Shown in pieces: positions 1-8,228 of a stretch of DNA of 64,000 nucleotides. The stretch covers positions 620,001 through 684,000 of the forward strand of contig NZ_JAUSXI010000001.1 of the NCBI RefSeq assembly GCF_030815865.1, read 5' to 3'. The notes beneath the pieces are model-generated. The model had not been told where the DNA came from. It was given only the letters and a program-made list of their open reading frames with translations, and did not search any database. The first letter of the stretch is position 1; every line of letters starts with the position of its first letter. The stretch comes from Arthrobacter globiformis (GTDB taxonomy: Bacteria; Actinomycetota; Actinomycetes; Actinomycetales; Micrococcaceae). Position numbers and translations under genes: made by a program.

Positions 1-1130
1 TCCTTGCCCGCCCGTGCCGCGACGCCGTTGGCCTTTGCCGCGTGGTGCTCTTCCGCGGTGAACGGTTCCGGTGTTTTGCCCTGATCGCGCAGGGAACGGT
101 ACTTGTTCAGCCGGGGATCCGCGTGCCCGCCGCCGCGCGGTCCGGCGGTTTTCGTGGGTGCGGGGTCCGGGTGGGCTGTGTTCGCGTTGCCGGCGCCGTC
201 AGCTCGGCCAGCGCCGGCGTGGCCTGGGCCAGGGTGCCCGGCGGCCGCACTGACCGGGGCGAAGGGATCCTTGCCGGCCGCCACCCGGCGCATGACCTCC
301 TCGTAGTCCAGGTGCTTGAGCGACGGCGAACTCAACTCCCGCCAGGTCCGCGGAGCCGCCACTGTGGGGTGCAGGCGCCCGCGGAGCGAATAAGGAACGA
401 TGGTGGTCTTCGCGGCGTTGTTCTGGCTCCAGTCCACCAGGACCTTTCCCGTCCTGAGGGTCTTCTTCATGTCGCTGACCGCCAGGTCCGGGTGGTCGGC
501 CTCCAGCGCCCGGGCCAGTTCACGGGCGAAGGCGGAAACCTCATCCGAGGTCTGTGTCCCGTTCAGGACGGCATACAGATGGATCCCCTTGCTGCCGCTG
601 GTGACGGGAATGGGATCAAGTCCCACGTCCTGCAGGATGGTCCGCGCCAGTTTGGCCACCTCCACGCATTCGGGCAGTCCCGCGCCTTCCCCGGGATCGA
701 GGTCCAGGACCAACCGGTCGGGAGGCAGGGCACTGCCGTGGGAGTCCACCGTCCACTGCGGCACGTGGATCTCCAGCGAGGCGATCTGTGCCAGCCACGT
801 GAGGGTGGCCGGATCATTGACCAGCGGATAGTAATTGGTGTTGGTCTTGTGCGTTATGGCGGCGCGGGGCACCCAGCCCGGGGCGGACTCGTCCAGGTTC
901 TTCTGGAAAAACATCTCGCCGGGCTGGTCGGCGGTTCCTACTCCGTGCACCCACCTCTTGCGGGTTGCCGGGCGGTTCCTGGCAGCCGGGATCAGCACCG
1001 GGGCCACAGCGGCGTAATAGGCGATGACGTCCGCCTTGGTGGTGCCGGTGGCGGGATACATCACCTTGTCGAGGTTCGTCAGGGTCAGTTCGCGGCCGCC
1101 GACCCGCACGCGTTCCTTACCGCCGGCCAT
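1..1130 (-). CDS. ligD: Multifunctional DNA ligase D, N-terminal polymerase part (partial)
   Basis: This is the N-terminal part of LigD, the polymerase/nuclease/ligase of bacterial non-homologous end joining. The gene runs off the left edge. The start ATG at 1130 follows GGAGGTGAAGCCCC. The first 280 or so residues match the archaeo-eukaryotic primase-type polymerase domain: the metal-binding pair is visible as D143 and D145 in DLDPGE, the nucleotide-binding motif as SGSKGIHLY (S178-H184), and the third aspartate as D233 in KVLVDWSQN. A low-complexity Gly/Ala/Pro linker follows. The last residues (RLNKYRSLRDQGKTPEPF) look like the beginning of the 3'-phosphoesterase domain, so the domain order is polymerase, then phosphoesterase, with the ligase domain presumably outside the window. 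It is divergent from ku with only 40 bases between the starts, so both promoters must share that space. Family assignment is firm; the ligase domain is not seen. Confidence 0.93.
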   Translation of the reverse strand, partial: MAGGKERVRVGGRELTLTNLDKVMYPATGTTKADVIAYYAAVAPVLIPAARNRPATRKRWVHGVGTADQPGEMFFQKNLDESAPGWVPRAAITHKTNTNYYPLVNDPATLTWLAQIASLEIHVPQWTVDSHGSALPPDRLVLDLDPGEGAGLPECVEVAKLARTILQDVGLDPIPVTSGSKGIHLYAVLNGTQTSDEVSAFARELARALEADHPDLAVSDMKKTLRTGKVLVDWSQNNAAKTTIVPYSLRGRLHPTVAAPRTWRELSSPSLKHLDYEEVMRRVAAGKDPFAPVSAAAGHPGPGHAGAGRADGAGNANTAHPDPAPTKTAGPRGGGHADPRLNKYRSLRDQGKTPEPFTAEEHHAAKANGVAARAGK

Positions 1131-1170
1131 GGGGCTTCACCTCCGGCCCTGTGTGCTGTTGACTTGTCCC

Positions 1171-2304
1171 ATGAGAGCCATTTGGAAAGGCGCCATCGCG
1201 TTCGGGCTGGTCAACGTCCCGGTGAAGGTCTACAGCGCCACCGAGGACCATGACATCAGCCTCCATCAGGTGCACAACGCCGACGGCGGCCGGATCCGCT
1301 ACCAGCGCCGCTGTGAGGTCTGCAGCGAGGTCGTTGACTACTCCGACATCGAGAAGGCGTACGAGGCCGACGGCCGGACGGTGATCCTCACCAAGGAGGA
1401 GCTCAAGGCAATTCCCGCGGAGAACAGCCACGAGATCGAAGTGGTGCAGTTTGTGCCCTCGGACCAGCTTGACCCGATCATGTTCGAAAAGAGCTATTAC
1501 CTGGAGCCGGACTCCAAGTCGCCCAAGGCCTACATGCTGCTGCGCCGGGCCTTGGAGGATACCGAGCGCGTGGCCGTGGTGCAGTTCGCGCTGCGGGACA
1601 AGACCCGGCTGGGTGCCTTGCGGATCCGCGACGACGTTCTGATGCTCCAGGCGCTGCTGTGGGCGGACGAAGTCCGGGAAGCAGCGTTTCCGTCCCTGGA
1701 CACGTCCATGCGCATCTCCGCGCAGGAACGCGAGATGTCCGCCGCGCTGGTGGAGTCCATGGCGTCCGACTTCGAGCCCGAGCAGTTCACCGATGACTAC
1801 CAGGCACAGCTTCGGCAGCTTATCGAGGCGAAGCTGGAAAAGGGCGACGCGCTGGACACGGAGGAGACGTTCGGTGCCGAGGCCGAGGGTGGCAACGGCG
1901 AAGTGATCGACCTGATGGAGGCCCTGAAGCGCAGCCTCGACAAGAAGCGCGGGGGAGGGGCGGCCGCACCGGAGTCGCCTGAAGAGGAGTCGGCTGACGA
2001 CGAGCCGGCTGAACCCGCCAAGCGCGGCGGTCGCAGCACCAGCGGCGGCAGGGCCGGCAGCGGCCGGAGCAGCGCCGCCAAAAAAGACGCTGCGGATTCC
2101 GACGCCGAAACTGCCAAGAGCGGTACAGCCAGGACCCGGAGCAAGACCGCCGGCGCCGCCAAGACCGGCACGGCGTCGAAGACCAGCACTGCTTCTAAGG
2201 CCGGCACTGCTTCTAAGACCAGCACTGCTTCCAAGTCCGGTACTGCGTCGAAGACAGGCACCGCGGCCAAGTCCACGGCGAAGACCGCGCGGAAAGGCGC
2301 CTGA
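1171..2304 (+). CDS. ku: Non-homologous end-joining protein Ku
   Basis: Ku homodimers bind double-strand break ends and recruit LigD. The protein begins MRAIWKGAIAFGLVNVPVK, the classic bacterial Ku N terminus, which fixes the ATG at 1171 although the frame is open further upstream. Residues 1 to about 260 are the Ku core. After a long acidic stretch the C terminus (roughly the last 100 residues) is a basic Ala/Lys/Ser/Thr tail that ends in six hexapeptide repeats of the form K-x-x-T-A-S, encoded by 18-bp units at about 2161-2270. Lysine-rich C-terminal extensions are known in mycobacterial and other actinobacterial Ku and help DNA binding and threading; the exact repeat here is lineage-specific. 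At 377 residues it is longer than a minimal bacterial Ku because of this tail. It is divergent from ligD. Confidence 0.96.
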   Translation: MRAIWKGAIAFGLVNVPVKVYSATEDHDISLHQVHNADGGRIRYQRRCEVCSEVVDYSDIEKAYEADGRTVILTKEELKAIPAENSHEIEVVQFVPSDQLDPIMFEKSYYLEPDSKSPKAYMLLRRALEDTERVAVVQFALRDKTRLGALRIRDDVLMLQALLWADEVREAAFPSLDTSMRISAQEREMSAALVESMASDFEPEQFTDDYQAQLRQLIEAKLEKGDALDTEETFGAEAEGGNGEVIDLMEALKRSLDKKRGGGAAAPESPEEESADDEPAEPAKRGGRSTSGGRAGSGRSSAAKKDAADSDAETAKSGTARTRSKTAGAAKTGTASKTSTASKAGTASKTSTASKSGTASKTGTAAKSTAKTARKGA

Positions 2305-2344
2305 AAGGGCGGGCGCCCCGCCGCGCGGCTGCACGTGCACCCGC

Positions 2345-2611
2345 CTAGGAATTCCTGAGCGCAGAGACGAGTTCGCTCTTTTTCTTGCCTGAATACCCTT
2401 TGAGGCCGATTTCCTTGGCTTTGGCCTTGAGCTGATCAACGGTCCAGTCCTCGTAGTCGCCTGACTTGCCGCCCTTGCGGCCCACCTCGGAGCGTCCCTT
2501 TTTGGCCGCCGCGTTGGAGACGCGGGCAGCCTTTTGTTTCGAGGCCCCCTCGTCGCGGAGCTCTTCGTAGAGTTTGGGATCTTTCAGGCTGGGGTTCTTC
2601 TTCTCTGGCAT
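2345..2611 (-). CDS. Small Rho-N / SAP-like domain protein
   Basis: This 88-residue protein has a basic N-terminal half with KKG and RKGGKSGDY segments. Its C-terminal helix-extended-loop-helix matches the Rho termination factor N-terminal (Rho_N) fold: [20 protein letters not shown] then [11 protein letters not shown]. Such domains bind nucleic acid. GGAGGTAGCC precedes the ATG, so the start is well supported. It lies convergent to ku and may be a small nucleoid or RNA-binding protein linked to stress or DNA repair, but only the domain is visible; the function is inferred from location and fold. Similar small proteins are common in Arthrobacter relatives. Confidence 0.8.
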   Translation of the reverse strand: MPEKKNPSLKDPKLYEELRDEGASKQKAARVSNAAAKKGRSEVGRKGGKSGDYEDWTVDQLKAKAKEIGLKGYSGKKKSELVSALRNS

Positions 2612-2659
2612 GGCTACCTCCGTGAGGGAACGATCGGTCGCATGCGAACGGTCGCGGGA

Positions 2660-3124
2660 TCAGGTCACTTCGCCCCGGTCCACAGCGGCACGCCAGGCGC
2701 CCGTCTCGATGCCCCGGCTTTCGATGAACTCCTTGAACCGCGCGAGGTCGGAGGACACCTGCTGCTCATCAACGTGGGCGGCGGCTCCGGCCCTCTCCAG
2801 CAGGCTCTCCGGCTCCCATTCGAGTTCCACGTTCACCCGGCAGAGGTCCTCGCCCAGGCTCTCGAAGGTAACCCTGCCGGCGTTGCGGGGCTTGTCCTTG
2901 CTGACCCAGGAGATGCACCGGTCCGGCGTCTGTTCCAGGATCTGCGCGTCGTATTCGCGCTTAACGCCCGCCACGCTGGTTCGGAAATGGAGGGAGGTTT
3001 CGTCGATTTGTTCGACGGACTCGACCCCCTTCATGAAGCGGGGGAACGATTCGAACTGTGTCCACTGGTTGTAGGCGGTGCTGACTGGTACCTCGACGTC
3101 CACGCTTTCCTGCAAGGTTTCCAC
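2660..3124 (-). CDS. SRPBCC (polyketide cyclase/START-like) family protein
   Basis: The 154-residue product has the START/SRPBCC pattern: an N-terminal strand (VETLQESVDVEVPVSTAYNQW), the loop FESFPRFMKGVESV, then DAQILEQTPDRCISW and a C-terminal helix (DLARFKEFIESRG). These helix-grip folds bind hydrophobic ligands; small family members in actinobacteria are often annotated as cyclase/dehydrase, with no proven reaction. The frame is open upstream to 3214 with an in-frame ATG at 3163. I chose the GTG at 3124 because AAGGAGG sits 8 bases before it and the family start aligns there. It is leftward, in tandem with the Rho-N gene 48 bases downstream, so they may be co-transcribed. The substrate is unknown. 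Confidence 0.82.
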   Translation of the reverse strand: METLQESVDVEVPVSTAYNQWTQFESFPRFMKGVESVEQIDETSLHFRTSVAGVKREYDAQILEQTPDRCISWVSKDKPRNAGRVTFESLGEDLCRVNVELEWEPESLLERAGAAAHVDEQQVSSDLARFKEFIESRGIETGAWRAAVDRGEVT

Positions 3125-3382
3125 TCTGTCATCCTCCTTCAGTCTGGCAGTTCCGCCGGTCATTCGAATGGCTGGCCACAGTTCCAAGCTAGTAGGACGC
3201 AGAAGCAAAAACAAGAAACTACTAAGGTTGCTTACTTAGGTGGAATTGCCCGCTCATCAGGCGCGATGTCCCCCTCGGCACGCACCAGCAGCAAAATCCA
3301 TCCGGAAACGGCTACGGCCGACCTCGGCAACAGTCCACTAAGGGGACCTGCTGCGGAGACCGGCCGTAAAAGCGCGCGGTGC

Positions 3383-3661
3383 CTATTCGGCGTCGTGATC
3401 CGTTTCCAGGATCTGGACCAGGCGCTCGAGGGCGGCGTCGGCGCCATCACCCTCTGCCCGGAGCACCACAACGTCGCCGTGCGATGCCCCAAGGCTCATG
3501 AGGGAAAGGATGCTGGCGGCGTCCATGGCTTCGTCAGCAGGCTCCCCTTCGCGGGCGATGGTGATGTCGAGGTCAAACTCGCCCGCGGCCTCGGCGAAGA
3601 TGGCGGCGGGGCGGGCATGCAGGCCTACGCGGCTGGCGACGGTTGCGTTACGTTCGGACAT
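3383..3661 (-). CDS. ptsH: HPr, PTS phosphocarrier protein
   Basis: HPr carries phosphate from enzyme I to the sugar-specific EIIA domains. The 92-residue sequence contains the active-site motif VGLHARPA with the phosphorylated histidine at H15, the canonical position. A serine in AASILSLMSLG (about S50) lies where the regulatory serine sits in Gram-positive HPr; whether HPr kinase exists here cannot be seen. AAGGAG lies 5 bases before the ATG at 3661, which is why the ORF's further upstream ATG is not used. It is the last gene of the leftward fruR-fruK-fruA-ptsH run, 52 bases after fruA, so it is probably expressed with the fructose genes. Confidence 0.94.
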   Translation of the reverse strand: MSERNATVASRVGLHARPAAIFAEAAGEFDLDITIAREGEPADEAMDAASILSLMSLGASHGDVVVLRAEGDGADAALERLVQILETDHDAE

Positions 3662-3713
3662 TTCTGCTCCTTGCAATTGCAGTGCGGGTTGGAATGCTGA
3701 AGGACAGCGGGGG

Positions 3714-5756
3714 TCAGACAGTTACAGGGACGGACTCCACCGTATCAACGGCCTTGCGGGCAGCCCATCGCTTGAGGGCCACCACGATGATGGCCGTGAC
3801 CACGGTTCCGGCCAGGATGGACACGATGAACATCACCACGTTGCCGATGGCGAAGAACACGAAGATGCCGCCGTGGGGTGCCTGTGACGTAACGCCGAAG
3901 GCCATGGTGAGGGCACCAGTGACTGCGCCGCCGACCATGCTGGCGGGGATGACGCGGAGCGGGTCAGCTGCCGCGAACGGAATGGCGCCCTCGGAGATGA
4001 AGGAGGCACCCAGCAGCCAGGCCGCCTTGCCGTTTTCGCGCTCGGCCAGGCTGAAGACCTTCTTGTCCAGGACGGTGGCAAGGGCCATTGCCAGCGGCGG
4101 CACCATGCCGGCGGCCATCACGGTGGCCATGATCTGCCAGGGTGCCTGGTTGGTGGCGCTGCCGGCGCCGAGGCCTGCGACTGCGAAGGCGTAGGCCACC
4201 TTGTTCACGGGGCCGCCGAGGTCGAAGCACATCATGAGGCCGAGGATGATGCCAAGGACGACGGCCGAGGCGCCGGACATGCCGGAGAGCCAGGTGTTCA
4301 GGCCGACGGTGATGGCGGCAATGGGTCCGCCCAGGAACAGGAACATCGCGCCGGAGGCGATGATGGAGGCCAGCAGCGGAATGATGACGACGGGCATCAG
4401 GCCACGGAGCCAGCGCGGCACTGACCATGTTCCGATCAGGTGGGCGATGTAGCCGGCGAGCAGGCCGCCGACGATGCCGCCGAGGAAGCCGGCGCCCATG
4501 AAGCCGGAGACGGCACCGGCAACGAAGCCGGGTGCAATACCCGGACGGTCGGCGATTGCGTAGGCAATGTAGCCAGCGAGGGCGGGAACCAGGAAGCCCA
4601 TGGACAGGGCACCGATCTTGAAGAAAACGGTGCCGAGGTACAGTGCGAGATTGCCGTCAGGCAGGTTCACCAGGGAGTTGTTGGCCAGGATGTCGTTGGC
4701 CTTGGTGCCCAAAGCGATGTCGAAACCGGCAAGCAGGAAGCCCAGCGCGATGAGCAGGCCGCCGCCGGCCACGAACGGGATCATATAGCTCACGCCGGTG
4801 AGCAGTGCCTTCTTCAGCTTCTGCCCGATGTGCTCGCCCTTTTCGGAGGCCTCACGCTCAGCCTGCTCCTCGGCACCGAAGTGCGGAACACGGTGGGCGC
4901 GCGGGTTGTCCGCCGCGTCCAGGGCTTCCTGGACCATCTTGGCAGGCTCGTCTATGCCGCGCTTGACCGGTGCGTTGATGACCGGCTTGCCAGCGAAGCG
5001 CTCCTTGCCGCGAACGTCCACGTCGACGGCGAAGATCACGGCGTCGGCAGCGGCGATGACTGCAGGGTCCAGCGGCTTGGCGCCGGAGGAGCCCTGGGTT
5101 TCAACCTGCAGGTCCACGCCCACTTCCTTGGCAGCGGCCACGAGGGAGTCCGCGGCCATGTAGGTGTGCGCGATGCCGGTGGGACAGGCCGTGACGGCGA
5201 CCAGGCGCCGGGGTCCGGCGGACGCGGCACCGCCGGAAGCAGCGCCGGCTGCGGCCGACGCGGCGGCTGCCGTTTCCGGTGCAGCAGCGGCAGCCGGCTT
5301 GTCCGCCAACGCGTTGTCCACGAGCTCCACGATTTCTTCCCGCGAGCTGGCCGCCCGGAGCGCACCGGTGAAGTCCTTCTTGATGAGCGAGCGGGCGAGC
5401 TTGGACAGCAGCTTCAGGTGCTCCTGGTCGGCGCCGGCCGGTGCAGCGATGAAGAAGATGAGGTCGGCGGGGCCGTCCTTGGCGCCGAAGTCGACGGGCT
5501 GGGACAGGCGTGCCATTGCGAGGGTGGGTTCGGTTACGGCGGCCGAGCGGCAGTGCGGGATGGCGATGCCACCGGGCACGCCGGTTGCGGTCTTCTGCTC
5601 GCGAGCGAAGGCATCGGTGAAGAGGCCTTCAACTTCGCTCGCGCGTCCGTTGGCGGCAACACGGCCGGCCAGGTGCCGGATCACGTCCTCGGGCGAATTG
5701 CCCAGGTTCTGGTCAAGCTCGACCAGGTCCGCGGTGATGAGCTGAGTCACTGTCAA
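3714..5756 (-). CDS. fruA: Fructose-specific PTS permease, EIIABC fusion
   Basis: This 680-residue permease imports fructose and phosphorylates it to fructose 1-phosphate. Three PTS domains are visible in order. EIIA covers about 1-150, with active His68 in IAIPHCRSA. An Ala-rich linker follows. EIIB covers about 183-280, with phospho-Cys191 in AVTACPTGIAHTYMAADS. The membrane EIIC runs from about 315 to the end, with many hydrophobic segments and the fructose-family GAVSGFMGAGFLGGIVGG region. Its ATG overlaps the stop of fruK by 4 bases, and ptsH follows. The A-B-C order is typical of actinobacterial fructose permeases. Fructose specificity is supported by the adjoining 1-phosphofructokinase gene. 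Confidence 0.94.
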   Translation of the reverse strand: MTVTQLITADLVELDQNLGNSPEDVIRHLAGRVAANGRASEVEGLFTDAFAREQKTATGVPGGIAIPHCRSAAVTEPTLAMARLSQPVDFGAKDGPADLIFFIAAPAGADQEHLKLLSKLARSLIKKDFTGALRAASSREEIVELVDNALADKPAAAAAPETAAAASAAAGAASGGAASAGPRRLVAVTACPTGIAHTYMAADSLVAAAKEVGVDLQVETQGSSGAKPLDPAVIAAADAVIFAVDVDVRGKERFAGKPVINAPVKRGIDEPAKMVQEALDAADNPRAHRVPHFGAEEQAEREASEKGEHIGQKLKKALLTGVSYMIPFVAGGGLLIALGFLLAGFDIALGTKANDILANNSLVNLPDGNLALYLGTVFFKIGALSMGFLVPALAGYIAYAIADRPGIAPGFVAGAVSGFMGAGFLGGIVGGLLAGYIAHLIGTWSVPRWLRGLMPVVIIPLLASIIASGAMFLFLGGPIAAITVGLNTWLSGMSGASAVVLGIILGLMMCFDLGGPVNKVAYAFAVAGLGAGSATNQAPWQIMATVMAAGMVPPLAMALATVLDKKVFSLAERENGKAAWLLGASFISEGAIPFAAADPLRVIPASMVGGAVTGALTMAFGVTSQAPHGGIFVFFAIGNVVMFIVSILAGTVVTAIIVVALKRWAARKAVDTVESVPVTV

Positions 5757-6751
5757 TCCTTCCGGAGGGCCGTGATGGTTACGGCGTCGGGGGTTGTTTG
5801 GTGGACTGCCGGAACGGTGGAGCCCGGCAGGGAAGCGGCGGCGGCGCCATGCGCCACAGCCTGGCGGAGGCAGTCAGCCGGGGCGGCGCCCTGGCTGGCG
5901 GCCAGCAGGTAGCCGGCCAGCGACGAGTCGCCCGCGCCGACCGTACTGACTGCGGTGACCGGCGGGTGCGTGGCTAGCCACGCGCCGTCGGCCGTCACGA
6001 GGACAGCGCCCTTCGAACCGAGCGTTGCCAACACGGCCCCCACACCGGAACGCACGACGGCGGCAGCTGCCGCGGCGGCAGCGTATGGATCCGCTTCGAG
6101 TTCCTCAGCCGTGCTTGCCGAGGAAAAACCTGCTGCTGCGGCCAGTTCCGCCAGCTCCTCGGCATTGGGTTTGAGCAGGTCCGGTTTTTCGGACACCGCT
6201 TCTGTTGTGTCGCCGGCGACGGCCGCTGCCAGGGGAGCACCGGAAGAGTCGACAGCAATCTTCGGAACACCCGCCCCGGCGTCGGCATTGCGCAGCCGCC
6301 GGGTGACTGTGGCGTAGAAATCAGCGGGAACACCGGGCGGAAGCGAACCCGCCAGGACCACCCAGCTGGCTCCGCGCGAACGTTCCAGGAGCAGGCTGAT
6401 CAGCGCCTCCTGGGCGTCTTCGGCGAGGACCGGGCCGGGTTCGTTGATCTTGGTGGTCACACCGCCGGGCTCTGTCAGGGCCACGTTGGTGCGCAGCGCT
6501 TCGTGGATGGCGAGCGACGCGAAGGGCACGCCTTCTTCTCGCAGGCCAGCCAGCACGGGATCGGATTCGGCGCCGGGCAGCACCGCAAGTGTCTCGAGGC
6601 CGGAGGTCACGAGGGCGCGGGAAACATTGACTCCCTTGCCGCCGGACTCCTGGCGGACGGAAACGGCGCGCTGGACTTCGCCCCGCTCGAGCGGGCCGGG
6701 CAGCGCCACCGTCCGGTCCAGGCTGGGGTTGGCTGTGAGGGTGACAATCAT
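5753..6751 (-). CDS. fruK: 1-phosphofructokinase (PfkB family)
   Basis: FruK phosphorylates fructose 1-phosphate to fructose 1,6-bisphosphate, feeding imported fructose into glycolysis. The 332-residue protein starts MIVTLTANPSLDRTV, the standard 1-phosphofructokinase N terminus. It carries the first ribokinase-family signature around GGKGVNVSRAL (residues 38-48) and the ATP/anion-hole motif STVGAGDSSLAGYL near the C terminus with the catalytic aspartate of GAGD. Both ends overlap neighbours by 4 bases (fruR upstream, fruA downstream), which shows translational coupling in one operon. Tagatose-6-phosphate kinase is a related alternative, but the fructose permease next door favours FruK. Confidence 0.93.
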   Translation of the reverse strand: MIVTLTANPSLDRTVALPGPLERGEVQRAVSVRQESGGKGVNVSRALVTSGLETLAVLPGAESDPVLAGLREEGVPFASLAIHEALRTNVALTEPGGVTTKINEPGPVLAEDAQEALISLLLERSRGASWVVLAGSLPPGVPADFYATVTRRLRNADAGAGVPKIAVDSSGAPLAAAVAGDTTEAVSEKPDLLKPNAEELAELAAAAGFSSASTAEELEADPYAAAAAAAAVVRSGVGAVLATLGSKGAVLVTADGAWLATHPPVTAVSTVGAGDSSLAGYLLAASQGAAPADCLRQAVAHGAAAASLPGSTVPAVHQTTPDAVTITALRKD

Positions 6752-7581
6752 GCGACTACCACCTCCACCCCGGCCTCGGCGAGGGCCGCAGCTAGTTCGG
6801 AACCGGGTTTGCGGTCAGTGATCACGGTATCCAGATCTTTCAACGAGGCGAACTGGACGAGCGTTTCCGCTTCCAGCTTGGACGAATCGGCCAGGACCAC
6901 AATGCGGCGTGCCGAATGGACGAAGGCAGCCTTGACTGCGGCTTCTTCAGAGTCTGGAGTGCTGAGGCCAAAGCTGGCGTGGATGCCGTTGGTCCCCACG
7001 AAGGCGATGTCCGGTCGCAGCTTGCAGGCCGCTTCCACGGTCCCCTGGCCCACAGCGGCCTGCGTGAGCCCGCGGACCCGGCCCCCCAGAATCTGCAGGG
7101 CTATGCCGGGTGTGCTGGCCAGCTTGGCGGCGATGGGAACGGCGTGGGTGATGACCAGCAGCTCCTGGCCCGGCTCGGCCGGCTTGGCAGGACTCGCCGC
7201 GCCGCGGCGGGCCAGAAGGTCGGCGAGTACTTCAGTGGTGGAACCGGCATCGAGGAGGATACTGCTGGAGGGACCCTTCGGCAGGAAGCCGAGGGCGGCC
7301 TCGGCGATGCGCAGCTTCTGCGCCTGCCGCTGGATGGTCCGCTCGAGGATGCTCTCCTCCGTGGTGCTGAAGCGGTCTGCGGAGACGGCCCCGCCATGAA
7401 CGCGGCGCACCGTGCCAGCCGATTCCAGTGCAGCCAGGTCCCGGCGGACGGTTTCGGTGGTGATGCGGAAGCGCTCGGCGAGGTCGGTCACGCTGGCGCG
7501 GCCGCTGGCTGCAACGAGCCCGGCGATCTGCTGCTGACGCTCCTCGGCAAACACATACCCTCCATTGCGTACTGACTGCAT
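6748..7581 (-). CDS. fruR: DeoR-family transcriptional regulator of the fructose operon
   Basis: The protein has an N-terminal DeoR winged helix (AEERQQQIAGLVAASGRASVTDLAERFRITTETVRRDL) followed by a C-terminal sugar-phosphate isomerase-like sensor (DAGSTTEVLADLL, FVGTNGI, LADSSK). Family members sense phosphosugars; in actinobacterial fructose operons the ligand is usually a fructose phosphate. The ATG at 7581, preceded by CAGGAA, gives 277 residues. The frame is open to 7662, but there the N terminus would precede the HTH by about 40 residues with no good ribosome site. A GTG even closer to the HTH is also possible. It is the first gene of the operon, so it probably controls its own transcript. 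Confidence 0.86.
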   Translation of the reverse strand: MQSVRNGGYVFAEERQQQIAGLVAASGRASVTDLAERFRITTETVRRDLAALESAGTVRRVHGGAVSADRFSTTEESILERTIQRQAQKLRIAEAALGFLPKGPSSSILLDAGSTTEVLADLLARRGAASPAKPAEPGQELLVITHAVPIAAKLASTPGIALQILGGRVRGLTQAAVGQGTVEAACKLRPDIAFVGTNGIHASFGLSTPDSEEAAVKAAFVHSARRIVVLADSSKLEAETLVQFASLKDLDTVITDRKPGSELAAALAEAGVEVVVA

Positions 7582-7637
7582 TGCATTTCCTGCAGCGCGT
7601 CTTTCCTGCATCTGTCGATTGCTTCGATCCGTTCCAC

Positions 7638-7653
7638 CGTGACCGTTGTCACA
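7638..7653. promoter_or_regulatory. CRP/GlxR-like site in fruR leader
   Basis: CGTGACCGTTGTCACA matches the CRP-family consensus TGTGA-N6-TCACA except for the first base. It lies between the predicted -10 box of the fruR promoter and the fruR start, about 12-27 bases past the likely transcription start, so a bound protein would probably repress. GlxR control of fructose PTS genes is known in corynebacteria; here it is inferred from sequence only. Confidence 0.5.
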
Positions 7654-7671
7654 GATCTGCAAGTACTTGAC

Positions 7672-7699
7672 TTTATCTTCGTTCGTGTTGGTTTGTCAA
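7672..7699 (-). promoter_or_regulatory. Predicted promoter of fruR-fruK-fruA-ptsH
   Basis: On the minus strand TTGACA (7694-7699) and GATAAA (7672-7677) are separated by 16 bases, a good housekeeping sigma promoter. It lies about 90 bases upstream of the fruR start and just downstream of the terminator of the preceding gene. Confidence 0.55.
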
Positions 7700-7711
7700 C
7701 GAAAAGCCACA

Positions 7712-7757
7712 GAAAACCAAAAGCGCCGGACCCGACCCGAAGGTCCGGTCCGGCGCT
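7712..7757 (-). terminator. Rho-independent terminator after the DUF6458 gene
   Basis: A perfect 11-bp stem (AGCGCCGGACC at 7722-7732 with GGTCCGGCGCT at 7747-7757) is followed on the minus strand by TTTTGGTTTTC. It ends the leftward DUF6458 transcript about 40 bases past its stop and insulates the fruR promoter. Confidence 0.8.
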
Positions 7758-7798
7758 GACTGGTGCGTTCACTGCTGCCTGTTCGTTTCCGCGCCGCG

Positions 7799-8056
7799 CT
7801 AAAGGCCGTTGTCGCGGCTTTCGTTCCGGGTGATCCTCTCGCCCGTGTTGGGATCCACGACGGAGCGTGTCTCGCTGACGCGGCGGCTCCTGCCCGGGGA
7901 AGCAATGACCAGCGAGGCGATGAGGCCAATGACGCCGACGGCCATCAGGATGTAGCCGATCAGTGTCAGATCCACATTGGGGATAAGGCCCGGCGTGATG
8001 GCCCAGGCGAGGATGGCGCCGAGGGCAATAAGGAAGATGGAGGAACCGATTCTCAT
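7799..8056 (-). CDS. DUF6458-like small membrane protein
   Basis: The 85-residue protein begins MRIGSSIFLIALGAILAWAI and has two transmembrane segments (about 5-22 and 28-50) joined by a short loop PGLIPNVDLT. A basic tail follows with SPGRSRR and DPNTGERITRNES. This two-helix pattern with a charged tail is that of the DUF6458 family in actinobacteria. AAGGAG lies 6 bases before the ATG at 8056; the longer upstream reading has no such signal. It has its own terminator. No function is established; an upstream TTGACA-plus-TAAGCATGCT element suggests the stress-type regulation discussed under the shared palindrome. Confidence 0.75.
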   Translation of the reverse strand: MRIGSSIFLIALGAILAWAITPGLIPNVDLTLIGYILMAVGVIGLIASLVIASPGRSRRVSETRSVVDPNTGERITRNESRDNGL

Positions 8057-8123
8057 GACTTGCTCCTTGCGTTCGCGGACTTCTCGCAACCCTGGTTCGT
8101 GCGGTTGGCGGTGCCCCATTTGC

Positions 8124-8138
8124 TAAGCATGCTGTCAA
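8124..8138 (-). promoter_or_regulatory. TAAGCATGCT element upstream of the DUF6458 gene
   Basis: TAAGCATGCT (8124-8133) abuts a minus-strand TTGACA (8133-8138), 68 bases upstream of the DUF6458 start. Variants of this element lie before dps, the divergent pair at 31.4/31.6 kb and the sigma factor gene at 33.4 kb, so it may be a shared operator. Confidence 0.4.
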
Positions 8139-8228
8139 GCGTCAGGCTACATCCCGGTAACTCCGGTTTCAATCAAATGCGCAGGTCAGCGGCGGGCGGG
8201 CTTTCCGAGGACTCGCTAGGCTGATCGG

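Noticed and set aside
1117..2439. 440-residue minus-strand ORF over ku
   Set aside because: It is the antisense of ku, starts inside the downstream gene, and its composition (Arg, Gly, Leu, His) is typical of a GC-rich shadow frame.
3232..3492. Minus-strand ORF overlapping ptsH
   Set aside because: It overlaps the 3' part of ptsH out of frame and has no ribosome site or motif.
4440..5912. 490-residue plus-strand ORF over fruA/fruK
   Set aside because: It is an antisense shadow of the fructose permease; it lacks motifs and a ribosome site.
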